Shown here piece after piece: positions 1 through 9,246 of a stretch of DNA of 64,000 nt. A program made the translations under genes and the position numbers. The notes under the pieces are model-generated. The model searched no databases. It was not told the DNA's origin and saw nothing but the letters and a program-made list of their open reading frames with translations. Source of the DNA: Achromobacter kerstersii (GTDB taxonomy: Bacteria > Pseudomonadota > Gammaproteobacteria > Burkholderiales > Burkholderiaceae_B); NCBI RefSeq assembly GCF_902859595.1, contig NZ_CADIJQ010000006.1:248001-312000 (forward strand). The letters run 5' to 3'. How positions within the stretch are numbered: the stretch's first letter is position 1; each line of letters opens with the position of its first letter.

Positions 1-257
1 CCCGCCTGAATGGATTCCACTTCCTGGAAAAGTTTGCGCGCTTCCTTGGTGGGATGCAGGCGGCCTTTGAACCGTTCAAACAGCGCGTAGCCCAAGCGCA
101 GTTCTATCGACGCCAAGACGCGGCTGATGGCGGGCTGCGTCACATGCAGCAGCCGCCCGGCGGCGCTAAGCGAGCCCGTGATCATGATGGCGTGAAACAC
201 CTCGATCTGCCGCAGGTTCAGCGGGCCAGACCGGACCTTCCCGGGTAATTCAGACAT
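1..257 (-). CDS. LysR-family transcriptional regulator, N-terminal part (cut by window edge)
   Basis: Reading leftward from the ATG whose complement ends at 257, the frame is open to the window edge and gives 85 residues starting MSELPGKVRSG. Residues 13-75 form a typical LysR winged helix-turn-helix: LNLRQIEVFHAI, then SLSAAGRLLHVTQPAISR, then a wing ending near LHPTKEA. The effector-binding domain lies outside the window. The gene is divergent from the racemase-family gene at 350, and an inverted repeat sits between them, so it probably controls that gene. Family assignment is firm; the target and inducer are inference. Confidence 0.88.
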   Translation of the reverse strand, partial: MSELPGKVRSGPLNLRQIEVFHAIMITGSLSAAGRLLHVTQPAISRVLASIELRLGYALFERFKGRLHPTKEARKLFQEVESIQA

Positions 258-274
258 GCTGCTTTCTTTCCTCT

Positions 275-294
275 TGACCTGAGCGGTAGGGTCA
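275..294. promoter_or_regulatory. Inverted repeat between divergent lysR and racemase genes
   Basis: Arms TGACC and GGTCA are separated by 10 bases in the 92-base gap between the two divergent start codons. The position fits a LysR-type operator. No convincing -35/-10 pair was seen, so this is a candidate only. Confidence 0.4.
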
Positions 295-349
295 GCGCGC
301 GTTTGCGCCGCATTTTTTTCCGCTTCTTTTGCAGGGATTCTACTCAATC

Positions 350-1006
350 ATGTCCACCGCTCGCATCACGCTCGTCAACCCGAATTCGCTGACCAAGGTC
401 ACCGACGCCATCGCCCAGGCGGTGGTGCCGTTCCAGCGCCTGCCGTTGGAGTTCCGCTGCCTGACGTCGACAGGCGGGCCCGCCGGCATTCAGACCCAGG
501 CAGAAGCCGACGCCAGCATCGCGCCGATGGCGCAGTTGTTTCTGCAAGAAGCCGACACGACGGATGCGTTCATCGTCGCCTGCTTCAGCGACCCCGGCCT
601 GCATGGGCTGCGCGACCTGGTGTCCGCGCCGGTGCTGGGCATCGGTGAAAGTTCGGTGTTGACGGCCATGAGCATGGCGACGCGCATCGGCGTCATCGCC
701 ATCGCCGCCGCGTCCGTGCCACGCCACCTGCGCTATTTCCGCGCGATGGGTGTGGCCGATCGTATCTGCGCGGAGTTGTCGCTGGATATGAAAGTCAGCG
801 AGCTGGCCGACGCCGAGCTGGCGTTCGCGCGCATGGCGACGGTGGGCAAGACGCTGCGCGATGCGCATGGCGCCGAGGTGCTGATCATGGGCTGCGCCGG
901 CATGGCCGACCTGCGTGGCCGGCTGGAAGACGCATGCGGCCTGCCGGTAGTGGAGCCCACGCAGGCGGCGGTGGCGATGGCGGCGGGAAGGGTGTTCAGC
1001 CGATAG
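350..1006 (+). CDS. Asp/Glu/hydantoin racemase-family protein
   Basis: A 218-residue cytoplasmic protein of the aspartate/glutamate/hydantoin racemase superfamily, which interconverts L and D forms of amino acids or hydantoins with two catalytic cysteines. Both are present: C78 in IVACFSDPG and C182 in LIMGCAGM. The N-terminal NPNS motif (residues 10-13) matches the NPNT/S signature of the hydantoin-racemase branch. I chose the ATG at 350, since AGGGA lies upstream, rather than an in-frame TTG at 329. It is divergent from a LysR gene and convergent with a peptide-transport/amidohydrolase operon, which suggests a role in D-amino-acid or hydantoin use. The substrate cannot be read from the sequence; an allantoin or maleate relative is possible. 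Confidence 0.8.
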   Translation: MSTARITLVNPNSLTKVTDAIAQAVVPFQRLPLEFRCLTSTGGPAGIQTQAEADASIAPMAQLFLQEADTTDAFIVACFSDPGLHGLRDLVSAPVLGIGESSVLTAMSMATRIGVIAIAAASVPRHLRYFRAMGVADRICAELSLDMKVSELADAELAFARMATVGKTLRDAHGAEVLIMGCAGMADLRGRLEDACGLPVVEPTQAAVAMAAGRVFSR

Positions 1007-1013
1007 GAAGAGT

Positions 1014-1043
1014 ATGGATGGCGCGCCATCGCGCGCCATTCAT
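1014..1043. terminator. Bidirectional hairpin between converging genes
   Basis: Arms ATGGATGGCGCGC (1014-1026) and GCGCGCCATTCAT (1031-1043) pair over 13 positions, with one G-T pair and a 4-base loop. The hairpin fills the gap between two converging genes and touches the stop codon of the ABC ATPase. It has no strong T-run, so it may act as a shared transcript end. Confidence 0.5.
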
Positions 1044-2821
1044 CACGCCGCCTGCTGCACAAAATGCCCTGCGGCGACCTGCACCAGTTCTGCCACGTGC
1101 GGGTTGTCGCCCACCTTGCGGATCGGGCTGGGGATATCCCGCGCCGCGCGCACCGTGCGTTGATGGCGGCGCGCCGGATCGGGAATCGGCACCGCCGACA
1201 GCAGCCGCTGCGTGTAGGGATGACGCGGCCGATGCAGCACTTCCTGCGTGGGTCCGATCTCAACGATCTGGCCCATATACATGACCGCAACCCGGTGGCT
1301 GACCTTCTCCACCACGGCCATATCGTGCGAAATGAACAGGTACGACAAGCCCATCTCGGCCTGCAATTCCTTCATCAGTTCAATCACGCGGGCCTGCACG
1401 GAAACGTCCAGCGCCGACACCGGTTCATCCGCCACGATGATCTTCGGGTTCACCGATAGCGCGCGTGCAATGCACAGGCGCTGGCGTTGTCCGCCTGAAA
1501 ACTGGTGCGCATAACGGTCCAGGAATTCACGCGGCAGGTTGACGCGTTCAAGCAGCTGCGCGGCGCGTTCACGGCGCTGTTCGCGCGTGTAGCCGCCGTG
1601 TACTTTCAACGGCTCGCTGACCAAGTCCCACGCATGCAGGCGCGGGTTCAAGGACGCGTAGGGGTCTTGGAAAATCATCTGAATATGCCGCCGCATGTCG
1701 CGCATCTTGTCGGGCGACATATGCGTGACGTCCTGGCCCGCCAGGCGGATCACGCCTTCGGTCGGCTGCACCAGCTTCATCAGCAAGCGTCCGGTGGTCG
1801 ACTTGCCCGACCCGGACTCACCCACCAGCGCCAGCGTCTCGCCCGCGCGCAGCGTGAACGACACGCCTTCCACCGCATGCACGTTGGCCACCACCTTGCC
1901 GAACGCGCCCGCCTTCACGGGAAAGCGCTTGGCCAGGCCCGCCACTTCCAGCACGGCGGGGCGGTCGTGCACCACGGCTTCGTCAGGCGACCCATCGCCC
2001 AGCTTGGGCACGGCGGCCAGCAGGTCACGCGTGTACGGCTGTTGCGGCGCGTCGAACAGCGCCACGGTGGCGTTTTCCTCGACCTTGTCGCCATGGCGCA
2101 TCACGACCACGCGGTCTGCAATTTCAGCCACCACGCCCATATCGTGCGTGATGAACAGCACCGCCATGCCGACTTCGCGTTGCAGGTCGCGGATCAAGTC
2201 GATGATTTCGGCCTGCACCGTGACGTCCAGCGCGGTGGTCGGCTCGTCGGCGATCAGCAGCTGCGGACGGCAGGCCAAGGCCATCGCGATCATCACGCGT
2301 TGGCGCATGCCGCCGGACAAGTCACCGGGATACTGCGTCATGCGACGCTGCGGTTCCGACATCTTCACCGCCACCAGCATGGCTTCGGCCTTCTTCCAGG
2401 CTTCCTCGCGCGAGATGTCCTGATGCAGCAGATAGACCTCGGCCAACTGGTCGCCCACCGTCATCACCGGGTTCAGCGATGTCATGGGTTCCTGGAAGAT
2501 CATCGAGATCTCGTTGCCGCGGATGCGGCGCAGCTTGGACTCCGGCAGCTTGAACAGGTCCACTTCCTGGCCGTCGCGCGGCACAAAGCGCGCCGCGCCC
2601 GTGGCGATGCGGCCGCCCGCGCGTTCGATCAGGCGCAAGATGGACAGCGCCGTCACCGACTTGCCCGACCCCGACTCGCCCACCAGCGCCACCGTTTCAC
2701 CACGCCCGATGGTGAAGTCCAGCGACTTCACAGCGCGGTACGGGTTGGCGCGGGCGCCAAACGCCACGCTCAGGCCTTCCACCGCCAGTAGTGTCTCGTT
2801 GTTCAAGGCGCTCTCCGTCAT
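1043..2821 (-). CDS. Peptide ABC transporter, fused double ATP-binding subunit
   Basis: A 592-residue fusion of two DppD/DppF-type ATPases that powers peptide import at the inner face of the membrane. The first half has Walker A GESGSGKS (residues 48-55), signature LSGGMRQRV and Walker [13 protein letters not shown]. The second half has another GESGSGKS, signature FSGGQRQRL and Walker [13 protein letters not shown]. Both sites look catalytically complete, like GsiA-type fusions. Its start codon overlaps the stop of the amidohydrolase gene (ATGA), so it is translationally coupled as the last gene of a five-gene operon with two permeases and a solute-binding protein. The second peptide operon in this window encodes these two ATPases as separate genes. 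Confidence 0.92.
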   Translation of the reverse strand: MTESALNNETLLAVEGLSVAFGARANPYRAVKSLDFTIGRGETVALVGESGSGKSVTALSILRLIERAGGRIATGAARFVPRDGQEVDLFKLPESKLRRIRGNEISMIFQEPMTSLNPVMTVGDQLAEVYLLHQDISREEAWKKAEAMLVAVKMSEPQRRMTQYPGDLSGGMRQRVMIAMALACRPQLLIADEPTTALDVTVQAEIIDLIRDLQREVGMAVLFITHDMGVVAEIADRVVVMRHGDKVEENATVALFDAPQQPYTRDLLAAVPKLGDGSPDEAVVHDRPAVLEVAGLAKRFPVKAGAFGKVVANVHAVEGVSFTLRAGETLALVGESGSGKSTTGRLLMKLVQPTEGVIRLAGQDVTHMSPDKMRDMRRHIQMIFQDPYASLNPRLHAWDLVSEPLKVHGGYTREQRRERAAQLLERVNLPREFLDRYAHQFSGGQRQRLCIARALSVNPKIIVADEPVSALDVSVQARVIELMKELQAEMGLSYLFISHDMAVVEKVSHRVAVMYMGQIVEIGPTQEVLHRPRHPYTQRLLSAVPIPDPARRHQRTVRAARDIPSPIRKVGDNPHVAELVQVAAGHFVQQAA

Positions 2822-4272
2822 GCGCGGCTGGGGAACACGCGCGGCGACATGGCGTCGATGCTGCGTCCCGCGTAGTCGCGCTGCGACACCGTCGCGATCG
2901 TCTGCGCCTGCGCGCGTTCCACTTCCTGCATGCAGCGCTCGATGTCGATGGTCAGCAGTTCGCCGTTCTTCACGACCTGTTCACCGTCCACATACACGTC
3001 GCGGATGGCGCGGTCGCCAGCCGAATAGATCAGGCTGCGCAACGGTTCCCGGCCAGGGCGCATGTAGGGGTGTGACAAGTCGACCAGCGAAAAGTCGGCC
3101 TTGCCGCCCACCTTGATGCGGCCGATGTCGTCGCGGCCCAGCATCTTGGCGCCGTTCACCGTTGCGGCATTGAACACTTCTTCGGTGGATGCGGCGCGGA
3201 AATGGCCGGCCTGCAAACGGGCCACATAGCAGGCCAGGCGCATCTCATCGAGCATGTTGTGCGGGAAGGTGTCGGTGCCAATGCCCACGTTGATACTGGC
3301 GCGCAGGTAGCGGCCCAGGAAGCTCATCGCAATACCGCGGCGCACGAACACCGTGGGACAGTGCGCCACGTGCGCGCCAGAGCGTTGCAGCAGGCCGAAG
3401 TCGTCGGCATGCGGCCAGTACAGCGTGCGGTGATCGTTCAGGAAGATGCCGTGGCCGATGATCAGGTCGGGGTCCAGCAAGCCCTGATCGTCCAGCCATT
3501 CGATGGGCGTGCGGCCATGGCGGCGCGTCATCTCGGAAAATTCCACCACGCTTTGCGCGGCGTGAATCTGCATGGGGATGCCCAGGCTGCGCGCGGCGGC
3601 CTGCGCTTCCTTCAGCAGTTCGGGCGTACATGTGTCCACCTGCGAGGGGCACAGCATGGCGCTCAGACGGCCGCTTGGATGATCGATGGCGCTATTCACT
3701 ACGTCCAGCGCAGCTTCGAAAGATTTAACGGCGCTGGCCTCGTCCCAGGTGTATTCCACCGAGTGGCCGTCGGTGGTGCGCCATGCGGCGGAACGGAACA
3801 TCGGACCCAGCACGCCACGGATGCCGGTGCCGGCCACGACGTCGGCCCAACCTGGGCGCGGCAGCGACATGTCCACGAACGTGGTCACGCCCGACAGCAG
3901 CATTTCCGATATGGCGACCTGGTTGGAATATTGCGCGGTCTCGATGCCCATGCGGAAGACGGGCATGTACTCGTACAACGAGCTCTGGCCCAGCTTGTCG
4001 CTGCCCAACTCTTCGAGCAGGCCGCGGTTGCCGGGTTCCGACGACGGATGCGTATGCACGTTGACCAGACCCGGCATGGCCATCAGGCCATGGCCCGCGA
4101 CGACGTTATCCGCCGGCCCGGCGTACCCGGTGCCCGCGTGGATGACGGTGTTGCCGCGCATCACCAGATCGGCGTTTTCGATGTAGACGTGCGAACCCAG
4201 TTCGGCATCCCACGCGACGAGCGTGGACAGGTTCTTGAAGTGGGTAATGCGGGCTTGATTGGTGTCGCTCAC
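2818..4272 (-). CDS. Metal-dependent amidohydrolase (TRZ/ATZ, cytosine-deaminase-like)
   Basis: A 484-residue member of the amidohydrolase superfamily (mononuclear metal TIM barrel). The metal ligands are in the expected order: HTH (H73, H75), H237 in IHAAQS, H274 in IGHGIF and D334 in IGTDTFPH. These enzymes deaminate or hydrolyse small N-rich molecules such as guanine, cytosine, triazines or hydantoin-like rings. Lying between the solute-binding protein and the ATPase of a peptide-type importer, it probably acts on the imported molecule. The stop overlaps the next start by four bases. The exact substrate is unknown. Confidence 0.85.
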   Translation of the reverse strand: MSDTNQARITHFKNLSTLVAWDAELGSHVYIENADLVMRGNTVIHAGTGYAGPADNVVAGHGLMAMPGLVNVHTHPSSEPGNRGLLEELGSDKLGQSSLYEYMPVFRMGIETAQYSNQVAISEMLLSGVTTFVDMSLPRPGWADVVAGTGIRGVLGPMFRSAAWRTTDGHSVEYTWDEASAVKSFEAALDVVNSAIDHPSGRLSAMLCPSQVDTCTPELLKEAQAAARSLGIPMQIHAAQSVVEFSEMTRRHGRTPIEWLDDQGLLDPDLIIGHGIFLNDHRTLYWPHADDFGLLQRSGAHVAHCPTVFVRRGIAMSFLGRYLRASINVGIGTDTFPHNMLDEMRLACYVARLQAGHFRAASTEEVFNAATVNGAKMLGRDDIGRIKVGGKADFSLVDLSHPYMRPGREPLRSLIYSAGDRAIRDVYVDGEQVVKNGELLTIDIERCMQEVERAQAQTIATVSQRDYAGRSIDAMSPRVFPSRA

Positions 4273-4323
4273 GGCAGGCTCTCAGTACAGCTTGAAGATG
4301 GGGAACGATGAAGAGGCGAAGCA

Positions 4324-4359
4324 GCCCCTGCGGCGCGGCACCGGCCGCGCCGCAGGGGC
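4324..4359 (-). other. Strong intercistronic stem-loop after the solute-binding-protein gene
   Basis: Arms CCCCTGCGGCGCGG (4325-4338) and CCGCGCCGCAGGGG (4345-4358) are perfectly complementary. One more G-C pair outside makes 15 bp, around a 6-base loop. The stem begins six bases after the solute-binding-protein stop in the direction of transcription and has no T-run. Such hairpins commonly protect the upstream mRNA so that binding protein outnumbers membrane parts; here that is inference. Partial termination is the alternative. Confidence 0.6.
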
Positions 4360-4364
4360 GTCGT

Positions 4365-5942
4365 TTACTTGAACGCGATGTCCAGACCCTTGTAGGCCGC
4401 AGCACCGAAGATGCCATGCGCCTTCATCGGCTTCATGCGCGGGCCGCCCACGAGGTACATCGAGTCGTGATACAGCGGAATCCACGCAGCGCCGTCCGAG
4501 ATCTTCGTCAACGCCTTGGACACGATGGCGTCGCCCGCGGCCGGGTCCAGCGCCTCGCTGCCTTCGGCCAGCCACTTGTCGGTCTCGGGGTCTTTCCAGT
4601 TCATGCGGTTGGGCGTGGGCACGCTGTTGGACAGGAAGTAGCTGTTCAGCGCTTCGCCCGTGCTCATGTAGCCAAAGCTCATGCTGAATTCATCGAATTC
4701 CTGCGTGGCCAGCTTGCCCCAGGCGGAGGTCGAATCGAACAGCTGCACGCGCAGGTCCACGCCCACTTTCTTCATGTCGCCTTGCACGGCTTCCATGATG
4801 TCTTTCCAGTAGCCGGTGATGCCGTAGTGCAGCAGCGACAACTTCTGGCCGTCTTTGTAGCGGTAGCCGTCAGGCCCCTTCTTCCAGCCGGCTTCGTCCA
4901 GCAGCTTGTTGGCCGCAGCCGGGTCGTAGCGGTAGGCGTCATTGCTGCCGGCGGGCGTTTTAGTAGCCAGCATGCTGGTCGCCGGTTGCGCTTCGCCGAA
5001 GGTGATGGCTTCGGTCAACGCCTGGCGGTTGATCGCCAGATTGATGGCGCGGCGCACGTTCACGTCGGTCAGCATGGGCTTGTCGATCTTGAAGCCCAGG
5101 AAGAACGTCCAGTAGAACGGGTCGGCGCGGCTGACGAACAGGCGCTTGTCGGCCTTCAGGTCTTTGATGGCCCATTGCGGCAGATAGCGCGACAAGTCGG
5201 CTTGCCCGCTTTGCAACGCGGTCAGGCGGGTGCTTTCTTCGGGCACGATCTTCCAGATGATCTTGTCGACCTTGGGCGTCGGGTCTTTGTAGATCGACGG
5301 GCCCCAGTTGTAGCCGGCATGCTTGGTCAGTACGACTTCGTTGCGCGGCGACCAGCTCTGGAAGCAATACGGGCCCGTGCCGTCAAAGGCTTTCACGCCG
5401 TAGTCCGGGCCCAGTTCCTTGACCTGATCGATGTTGATGACCGAGTGCATGTAGTGCGCCATCTGCTGCAAGAGCTCGTTGTAGGGCTTCTTCAGCTTGT
5501 AGACGACGGTGACATCATCGGGCGCGGTGATGCTGTCGACGGGGCCGGCGCGCCAGCGCTCCAGGCCTTTGGTTTCCGGGTTCAGCCAACGCTCGTAGCT
5601 GGCCACCACGTCTTTGGCGGTCATCTTCTTGCCGCTGCAAAACGTCACGTTGTCGCGCAGCGCAAAGGTGTAGGTCAGGCCATCGGGCGACACCGTCCAG
5701 CTCTTGGCCAGCGCCGGCACCGGCGTCTTCATGTCGTAGTCCAGGCCGACCATGGTGTCGGCGGCCATGAACAGCACTTCAGCCGCGCCCCGCGCGGTGG
5801 TGCGATGCGGGTCGTATTTGTCGGTGTCCAGCTCGCGCAGGATCAGCACCGTCTTGTCAGTTTGGGCGACGGCGTGCGTCGGTGCGGCGAGCAGGCAGGT
5901 CAGCGCCAAGGGCGCAACGGCCAGGCCTTTGATGAACGTCAT
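4365..5942 (-). CDS. Peptide/nickel-type ABC transporter solute-binding protein
   Basis: A 525-residue periplasmic binding protein of family 5 (DppA/OppA type). A signal peptide is clear: MTFIKG, then a hydrophobic run ending in THAVAQ, with cleavage near residue 26. The mature part holds the family block LAKSWTVSPDGLTYTFALRD, followed by the usual FCSGKKMTAKDVVASYERW. It captures the substrate for the two permeases encoded just upstream. The strong stem-loop after its stop may raise its level over the other components. The bound ligand cannot be deduced, but the operon partner amidohydrolase suggests a small peptide-like or N-heterocyclic compound. Confidence 0.9.
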   Translation of the reverse strand: MTFIKGLAVAPLALTCLLAAPTHAVAQTDKTVLILRELDTDKYDPHRTTARGAAEVLFMAADTMVGLDYDMKTPVPALAKSWTVSPDGLTYTFALRDNVTFCSGKKMTAKDVVASYERWLNPETKGLERWRAGPVDSITAPDDVTVVYKLKKPYNELLQQMAHYMHSVINIDQVKELGPDYGVKAFDGTGPYCFQSWSPRNEVVLTKHAGYNWGPSIYKDPTPKVDKIIWKIVPEESTRLTALQSGQADLSRYLPQWAIKDLKADKRLFVSRADPFYWTFFLGFKIDKPMLTDVNVRRAINLAINRQALTEAITFGEAQPATSMLATKTPAGSNDAYRYDPAAANKLLDEAGWKKGPDGYRYKDGQKLSLLHYGITGYWKDIMEAVQGDMKKVGVDLRVQLFDSTSAWGKLATQEFDEFSMSFGYMSTGEALNSYFLSNSVPTPNRMNWKDPETDKWLAEGSEALDPAAGDAIVSKALTKISDGAAWIPLYHDSMYLVGGPRMKPMKAHGIFGAAAYKGLDIAFK

Positions 5943-6022
5943 GGTGGTGGATTCCCCGTTGTGGTGTGTTGTGGCGTGATGTGGTTCTGGCGCGGATCAA
6001 AAGCGCGGGTCAAGAGCGCGGG

Positions 6023-6928
6023 TCAAAAGCGCAACTTTGGGTCGAGCGCATCGCGCAAGCTGTCGCCCAGCAAGTTGAAGGCCAGCACGATGAAGAAGAT
6101 CGTCATCGTGGGAATGGTGGAGATGTGCGGGAAGATCTGCAGAAACTTGCGGCCATCGGCGGCCATGCTGCCCAGCTCGGCAAACGGCGGCTGCGGACCC
6201 AGGCCCAGAAATGACAGCACCGAACCCAGCAGAATCGTGTGGCCCAGTTGCAGCGTCGCGTAGATCATCAGCATGGACGAGCAGTTCGGCAGCAGGTAGC
6301 GCGTGATCAGGTAGAAGTTGCCAAAGCCCATGGCATGGCCAGCTTCCATGTATTCCTGCTTCATCACCACCATGGCGGAGCCGCGTGCAATGCGCGCCAT
6401 GCCGGGAATGGCCGACACGCCCAACGCCAGCACCATCGCCACGGTGCCAGGCCCCAGCAGCGCCGACAGGCTCAGGCCGAAGAGAATGGCGGGAAACGAC
6501 AGCAGCACGTCCACGACGCGCATGATCACGCCTTCCAGCGGCCGGTAGTACGCCGCCAGGATGCCCAGGATGGCGCCGATACCCGACCCGCCAATCACCG
6601 CCAGCACGCTCAGCAGCAAGGTGGCGCGGATGCCGTAGATGATGCGCGACAGGATGTCTCGGCCCTGCACATCGGTGCCCAGCAGATACGTGATGCCGTC
6701 GGACGACACCCAGCCCGGCAGCTTGCGCGCGATGGACATGTTGGTGGAGTACGGATCATGCGGCGCAAGCCACGGCGCGAACAGCGCAGTCAGCAAGATG
6801 GCGATGACCGCCAGCAGCGATAGCAGCAGAATCGGATCGCGGCGCAGCCGGGCGCCGATGCGCGCCAGCGGCGTGGCCATGGCCTGGGGCGGCAAGGCGC
6901 CCATCGAAGAAGTCGAACCTGCGCTCAT
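6023..6928 (-). CDS. Peptide ABC transporter permease (DppC type)
   Basis: A 301-residue inner-membrane permease. One hydrophobic segment lies near residues 35-55, then comes a periplasmic loop with the family block YLLGTDVQGRDILSRIIYG, then about five further segments. The EAA-type coupling loop AGHAMGFGNFYLITRYLLP contacts the ATPase. The tail LNLLGDSLRDALDPKL is the classic DppC ending. Its start overlaps the DppB-type gene stop by four bases, so the two permeases are coupled. Confidence 0.92.
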   Translation of the reverse strand: MSAGSTSSMGALPPQAMATPLARIGARLRRDPILLLSLLAVIAILLTALFAPWLAPHDPYSTNMSIARKLPGWVSSDGITYLLGTDVQGRDILSRIIYGIRATLLLSVLAVIGGSGIGAILGILAAYYRPLEGVIMRVVDVLLSFPAILFGLSLSALLGPGTVAMVLALGVSAIPGMARIARGSAMVVMKQEYMEAGHAMGFGNFYLITRYLLPNCSSMLMIYATLQLGHTILLGSVLSFLGLGPQPPFAELGSMAADGRKFLQIFPHISTIPTMTIFFIVLAFNLLGDSLRDALDPKLRF

Positions 6929-7863
6929 GATTTGTGTCCTCGCGGGTCCAGGTAGCCGTAAAGCAGATCCACGATCAGGTTGATGATGATGAAGCCCAGC
7001 GCCGTGACCAGAATCGCGCCTTGCGCCAGCGGAAAGTCGCCAGCGAAGATGGCGCCCACCGCCATGCGGCCCACGCCGGGCCAGGAATAGATCTGTTCGG
7101 TCACCACCGCGCCGCCCAGCAGGTTGCCCACTTGCAGGCCCACCAGCGTCACGATCGGCAGCAGCGCGTTGCGCAACGCATGGCGCAGCACCACGCGGGA
7201 CTCGCCCGCCCCCTTGGCGCGCGCCGTGCGCACGTAATCACCGCTCAGCGTTTCGATCACGGCAGTGCGCGTGATGCGCGCAACCGGCCCGATCAGCACC
7301 GAGCCCAGCGTCAGCGCGGGTAGCGCAATGGATTCCAGCCCGGCCAGCGTCCACAATGGGCCGTTGCGGCCGATGTAAGGCAGGATGCCGGCCCCGCCCA
7401 CGTGCTGCACCAGCAGCAGGCCCACCCAGAACACAGGCAGCGACACGCCGACGACTGACAAGGTCATGACGAATCGATCGATCAACTTGCCGCGGCGATA
7501 CGCCGCCAGCGTGCCCAGCAGGATCGCCAGCGGTATCGACCAGATCACGCTGGCCAGCATCAATTCAACGGTGGCCCCGATGGTGCTGCCGATTTCATCG
7601 ATGACGGGCACGTTCGAAATCATCGAGCGGCCCAGGTCCAGATGCACCAGACGCCACATGTAGCCGGTCAGCTGCACGGCGAGCGGCTTGTCCAGACCAA
7701 GCTCCTGGCGCACCTGCGCCAGTTCGTCGGCGGACGCGGTCGGGCCGGCGATAACGGCGGCGGGGTCGGCGGGCGCCACTTGCAGCAGCACGAAGCACAC
7801 CACGATCACGCCCAGCAGCACGGGCAGGGAAATGTACAGACGGTTAAGCAGTTGCCGGATCAT
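6925..7863 (-). CDS. Peptide ABC transporter permease (DppB type)
   Basis: A 312-residue inner-membrane permease and the first gene of the leftward operon. It begins MIRQLLNRLYISLPVLLGV, the usual DppB N-terminal membrane segment. The block GLDKPLAVQLTGYMWRLVHLDLGRS and the EAA loop RTARAKGAGESRVVLRHALRNALLP are both typical. I chose this ATG over one 32 codons upstream because the extra residues are Arg/Cys-rich and unlike the family, and because CGGAG precedes this start. It forms the import channel with the DppC-type partner. Confidence 0.9.
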   Translation of the reverse strand: MIRQLLNRLYISLPVLLGVIVVCFVLLQVAPADPAAVIAGPTASADELAQVRQELGLDKPLAVQLTGYMWRLVHLDLGRSMISNVPVIDEIGSTIGATVELMLASVIWSIPLAILLGTLAAYRRGKLIDRFVMTLSVVGVSLPVFWVGLLLVQHVGGAGILPYIGRNGPLWTLAGLESIALPALTLGSVLIGPVARITRTAVIETLSGDYVRTARAKGAGESRVVLRHALRNALLPIVTLVGLQVGNLLGGAVVTEQIYSWPGVGRMAVGAIFAGDFPLAQGAILVTALGFIIINLIVDLLYGYLDPRGHKS

Positions 7864-8267
7864 GCGACGCGAACTCCGGTCGCGGAATTCGGCCCGCCGT
7901 TGCAGCAGCCCGGCAGGGACTGTGCGGCGGCAGGGTGAACGGATCTCGGCATAAAGCAACCTCTCTTGGTGCGCCCCGGGGGCTTACGGTGGTCGAAGAA
8001 TGCCAGTGCGCCCGAGCCGCGTGGACCCAGGGAAATCCACTATGAAGCGAATGGCGCACATCGCCGCTTCCGCATCGCAAACCCTTGATCTGCAATGTAT
8101 TTATGCGCATTCGGAGCACCGCACAAAAGGGCATCCGATAACGGGGCGTTATGACGCCTGCGCAAAGATTGATAGCCGCGAACGGCCTGCCAGGGACCCG
8201 CCCGGGGACGCGCTGCTAGACTGCCTGCGGCCCTTTGATTGATTGACCCCTTTCAGGCAGTGATCCC
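7864..8267. other. Divergent control region without a convincing gene
   Basis: About 400 bases separate the dppB-type gene (leftward) from the ornithine-cyclodeaminase-family gene (rightward). The only clear structure is the LysR-type palindrome at 8138-8152. Short open frames here have no family resemblance and no ribosome binding site. The region probably carries both promoters; no consensus -35/-10 pair was convincing. Confidence 0.6.
8138..8152. promoter_or_regulatory. LysR-type operator candidate, ATAACG-N3-CGTTAT
   Basis: A perfect 15-base inverted repeat, ATAACGGGGCGTTAT, that fits the LysR T-N11-A rule. It lies 115 bases before the ornithine-cyclodeaminase-family start and about 275 bases before the dppB-type start. 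The outer architecture ATAAC-N5-GTTAT recurs upstream of the second peptide operon at 26259-26273, which suggests one regulator for both. The nearest candidate regulator is the LysR gene ending at 9247. Confidence 0.6.
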
Positions 8268-9209
8268 ATGCGCTTTATCGACACTGAACAGACCCGCAAC
8301 GCGCTGTCCTTTGACGCCGTCATTCCCGCCTTGCGGGACGCGTTTCGCGACGGCGCCACCGTGCCGCCCCGCCACGTCCACGCCATCCAGTCCGGCACGG
8401 CGCATGGCACCACGCTGATCATGCCCGCATGGAGCGACCGCGGTTATTTCGGCGTGAAGATCATCAACATCTTTCCCGAGAACACGCATCAGGGCTTGCC
8501 GGGCCTGCACGCCACCTACAACCTGTACAGCGCCACCACCGGCGTGCCCATTGCCCAAGTCGACGGCGACATCGTCACCGTTTACCGCACGGCGGGCGCG
8601 GCGGCGTTGGGCGCGGACTATCTGGCAAGACAGGACGCCCGCACGTTGTTGATCGTGGGGTCGGGCCGCATCGCGGGGCTGGTCGCGCAAGCCATGCGCA
8701 CCGTGCGCCCGATTGAACGTGTGCTGGTGTGGAACGTGCGCGCAGCCGGCGCCGACGCGCTGGCGGCGAGCCTGCGCGAACAAGGCTTTGACGCCGACGC
8801 CACGACCGACCTGGAAGCCGCCGCGCGCCAGGCCGACATCATCAGCTGCGCCACGCTGTCCACCGTGCCGCTGATCCAGGGCGCGTGGCTGCGCCCCGGC
8901 GTACACCTGGATTTGATCGGCAGCTTCAAACCCGAAATGCGCGAAACTGACCCCGCCTGCTTTGACGGCACGACGGTGTACGTGGACACGGATGAAGCGC
9001 CGACCAAGTCCGGCGATCTGCTGTCCGCTTTCGATGCGGGCGTGCTGACGCTAGACGCGATTCAAGGAGATTTGCATCAGTTGACGACGGGACAACGTCC
9101 GGGCCGGCAACGTGATGACGAGATTACGGTGTTCAAGGCCGTGGGCAGCGCGCTGGAGGATTTGACGCTGGCGACGTTGGTGTATGAGGCGGTGAGCGAC
9201 GCGGCTTGA
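8268..9209 (+). CDS. Ornithine cyclodeaminase / mu-crystallin family protein
   Basis: A 313-residue NAD(P)-dependent enzyme of the ornithine cyclodeaminase/mu-crystallin family, whose members act on ornithine, alanine or other amino and ketimine acids. K64 in FGVKIINIFPEN and R107-T108 in VYRTAGAAALGADY belong to the substrate pocket. The Rossmann nucleotide loop is VGSGRIAG (130-137), followed by DLIGSFKPEMRETD. It is divergent from the peptide-uptake operon and convergent with a LysR gene. An amino-acid reductase, dehydrogenase or cyclodeaminase role next to racemase, amidohydrolase and DadA-type genes fits amino-acid catabolism. Specificity is unresolved. Confidence 0.85.
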   Translation: MRFIDTEQTRNALSFDAVIPALRDAFRDGATVPPRHVHAIQSGTAHGTTLIMPAWSDRGYFGVKIINIFPENTHQGLPGLHATYNLYSATTGVPIAQVDGDIVTVYRTAGAAALGADYLARQDARTLLIVGSGRIAGLVAQAMRTVRPIERVLVWNVRAAGADALAASLREQGFDADATTDLEAAARQADIISCATLSTVPLIQGAWLRPGVHLDLIGSFKPEMRETDPACFDGTTVYVDTDEAPTKSGDLLSAFDAGVLTLDAIQGDLHQLTTGQRPGRQRDDEITVFKAVGSALEDLTLATLVYEAVSDAA

Positions 9210-9246
9210 GGGGAGATGCGCAGGTGAAGCGCGGGTGTTGCATGGG

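Noticed and set aside
4308..6263. Long 651-codon open frame on the plus strand opposite the solute-binding-protein gene
   Set aside because: His/Arg/Gln-rich composition without any family block; it is the antisense shadow of a clear binding-protein gene and a permease gene in high-GC DNA.
8000..8242. 80-codon open frame in the divergent control region
   Set aside because: No ribosome site, no family resemblance, and it spans the operator palindrome.
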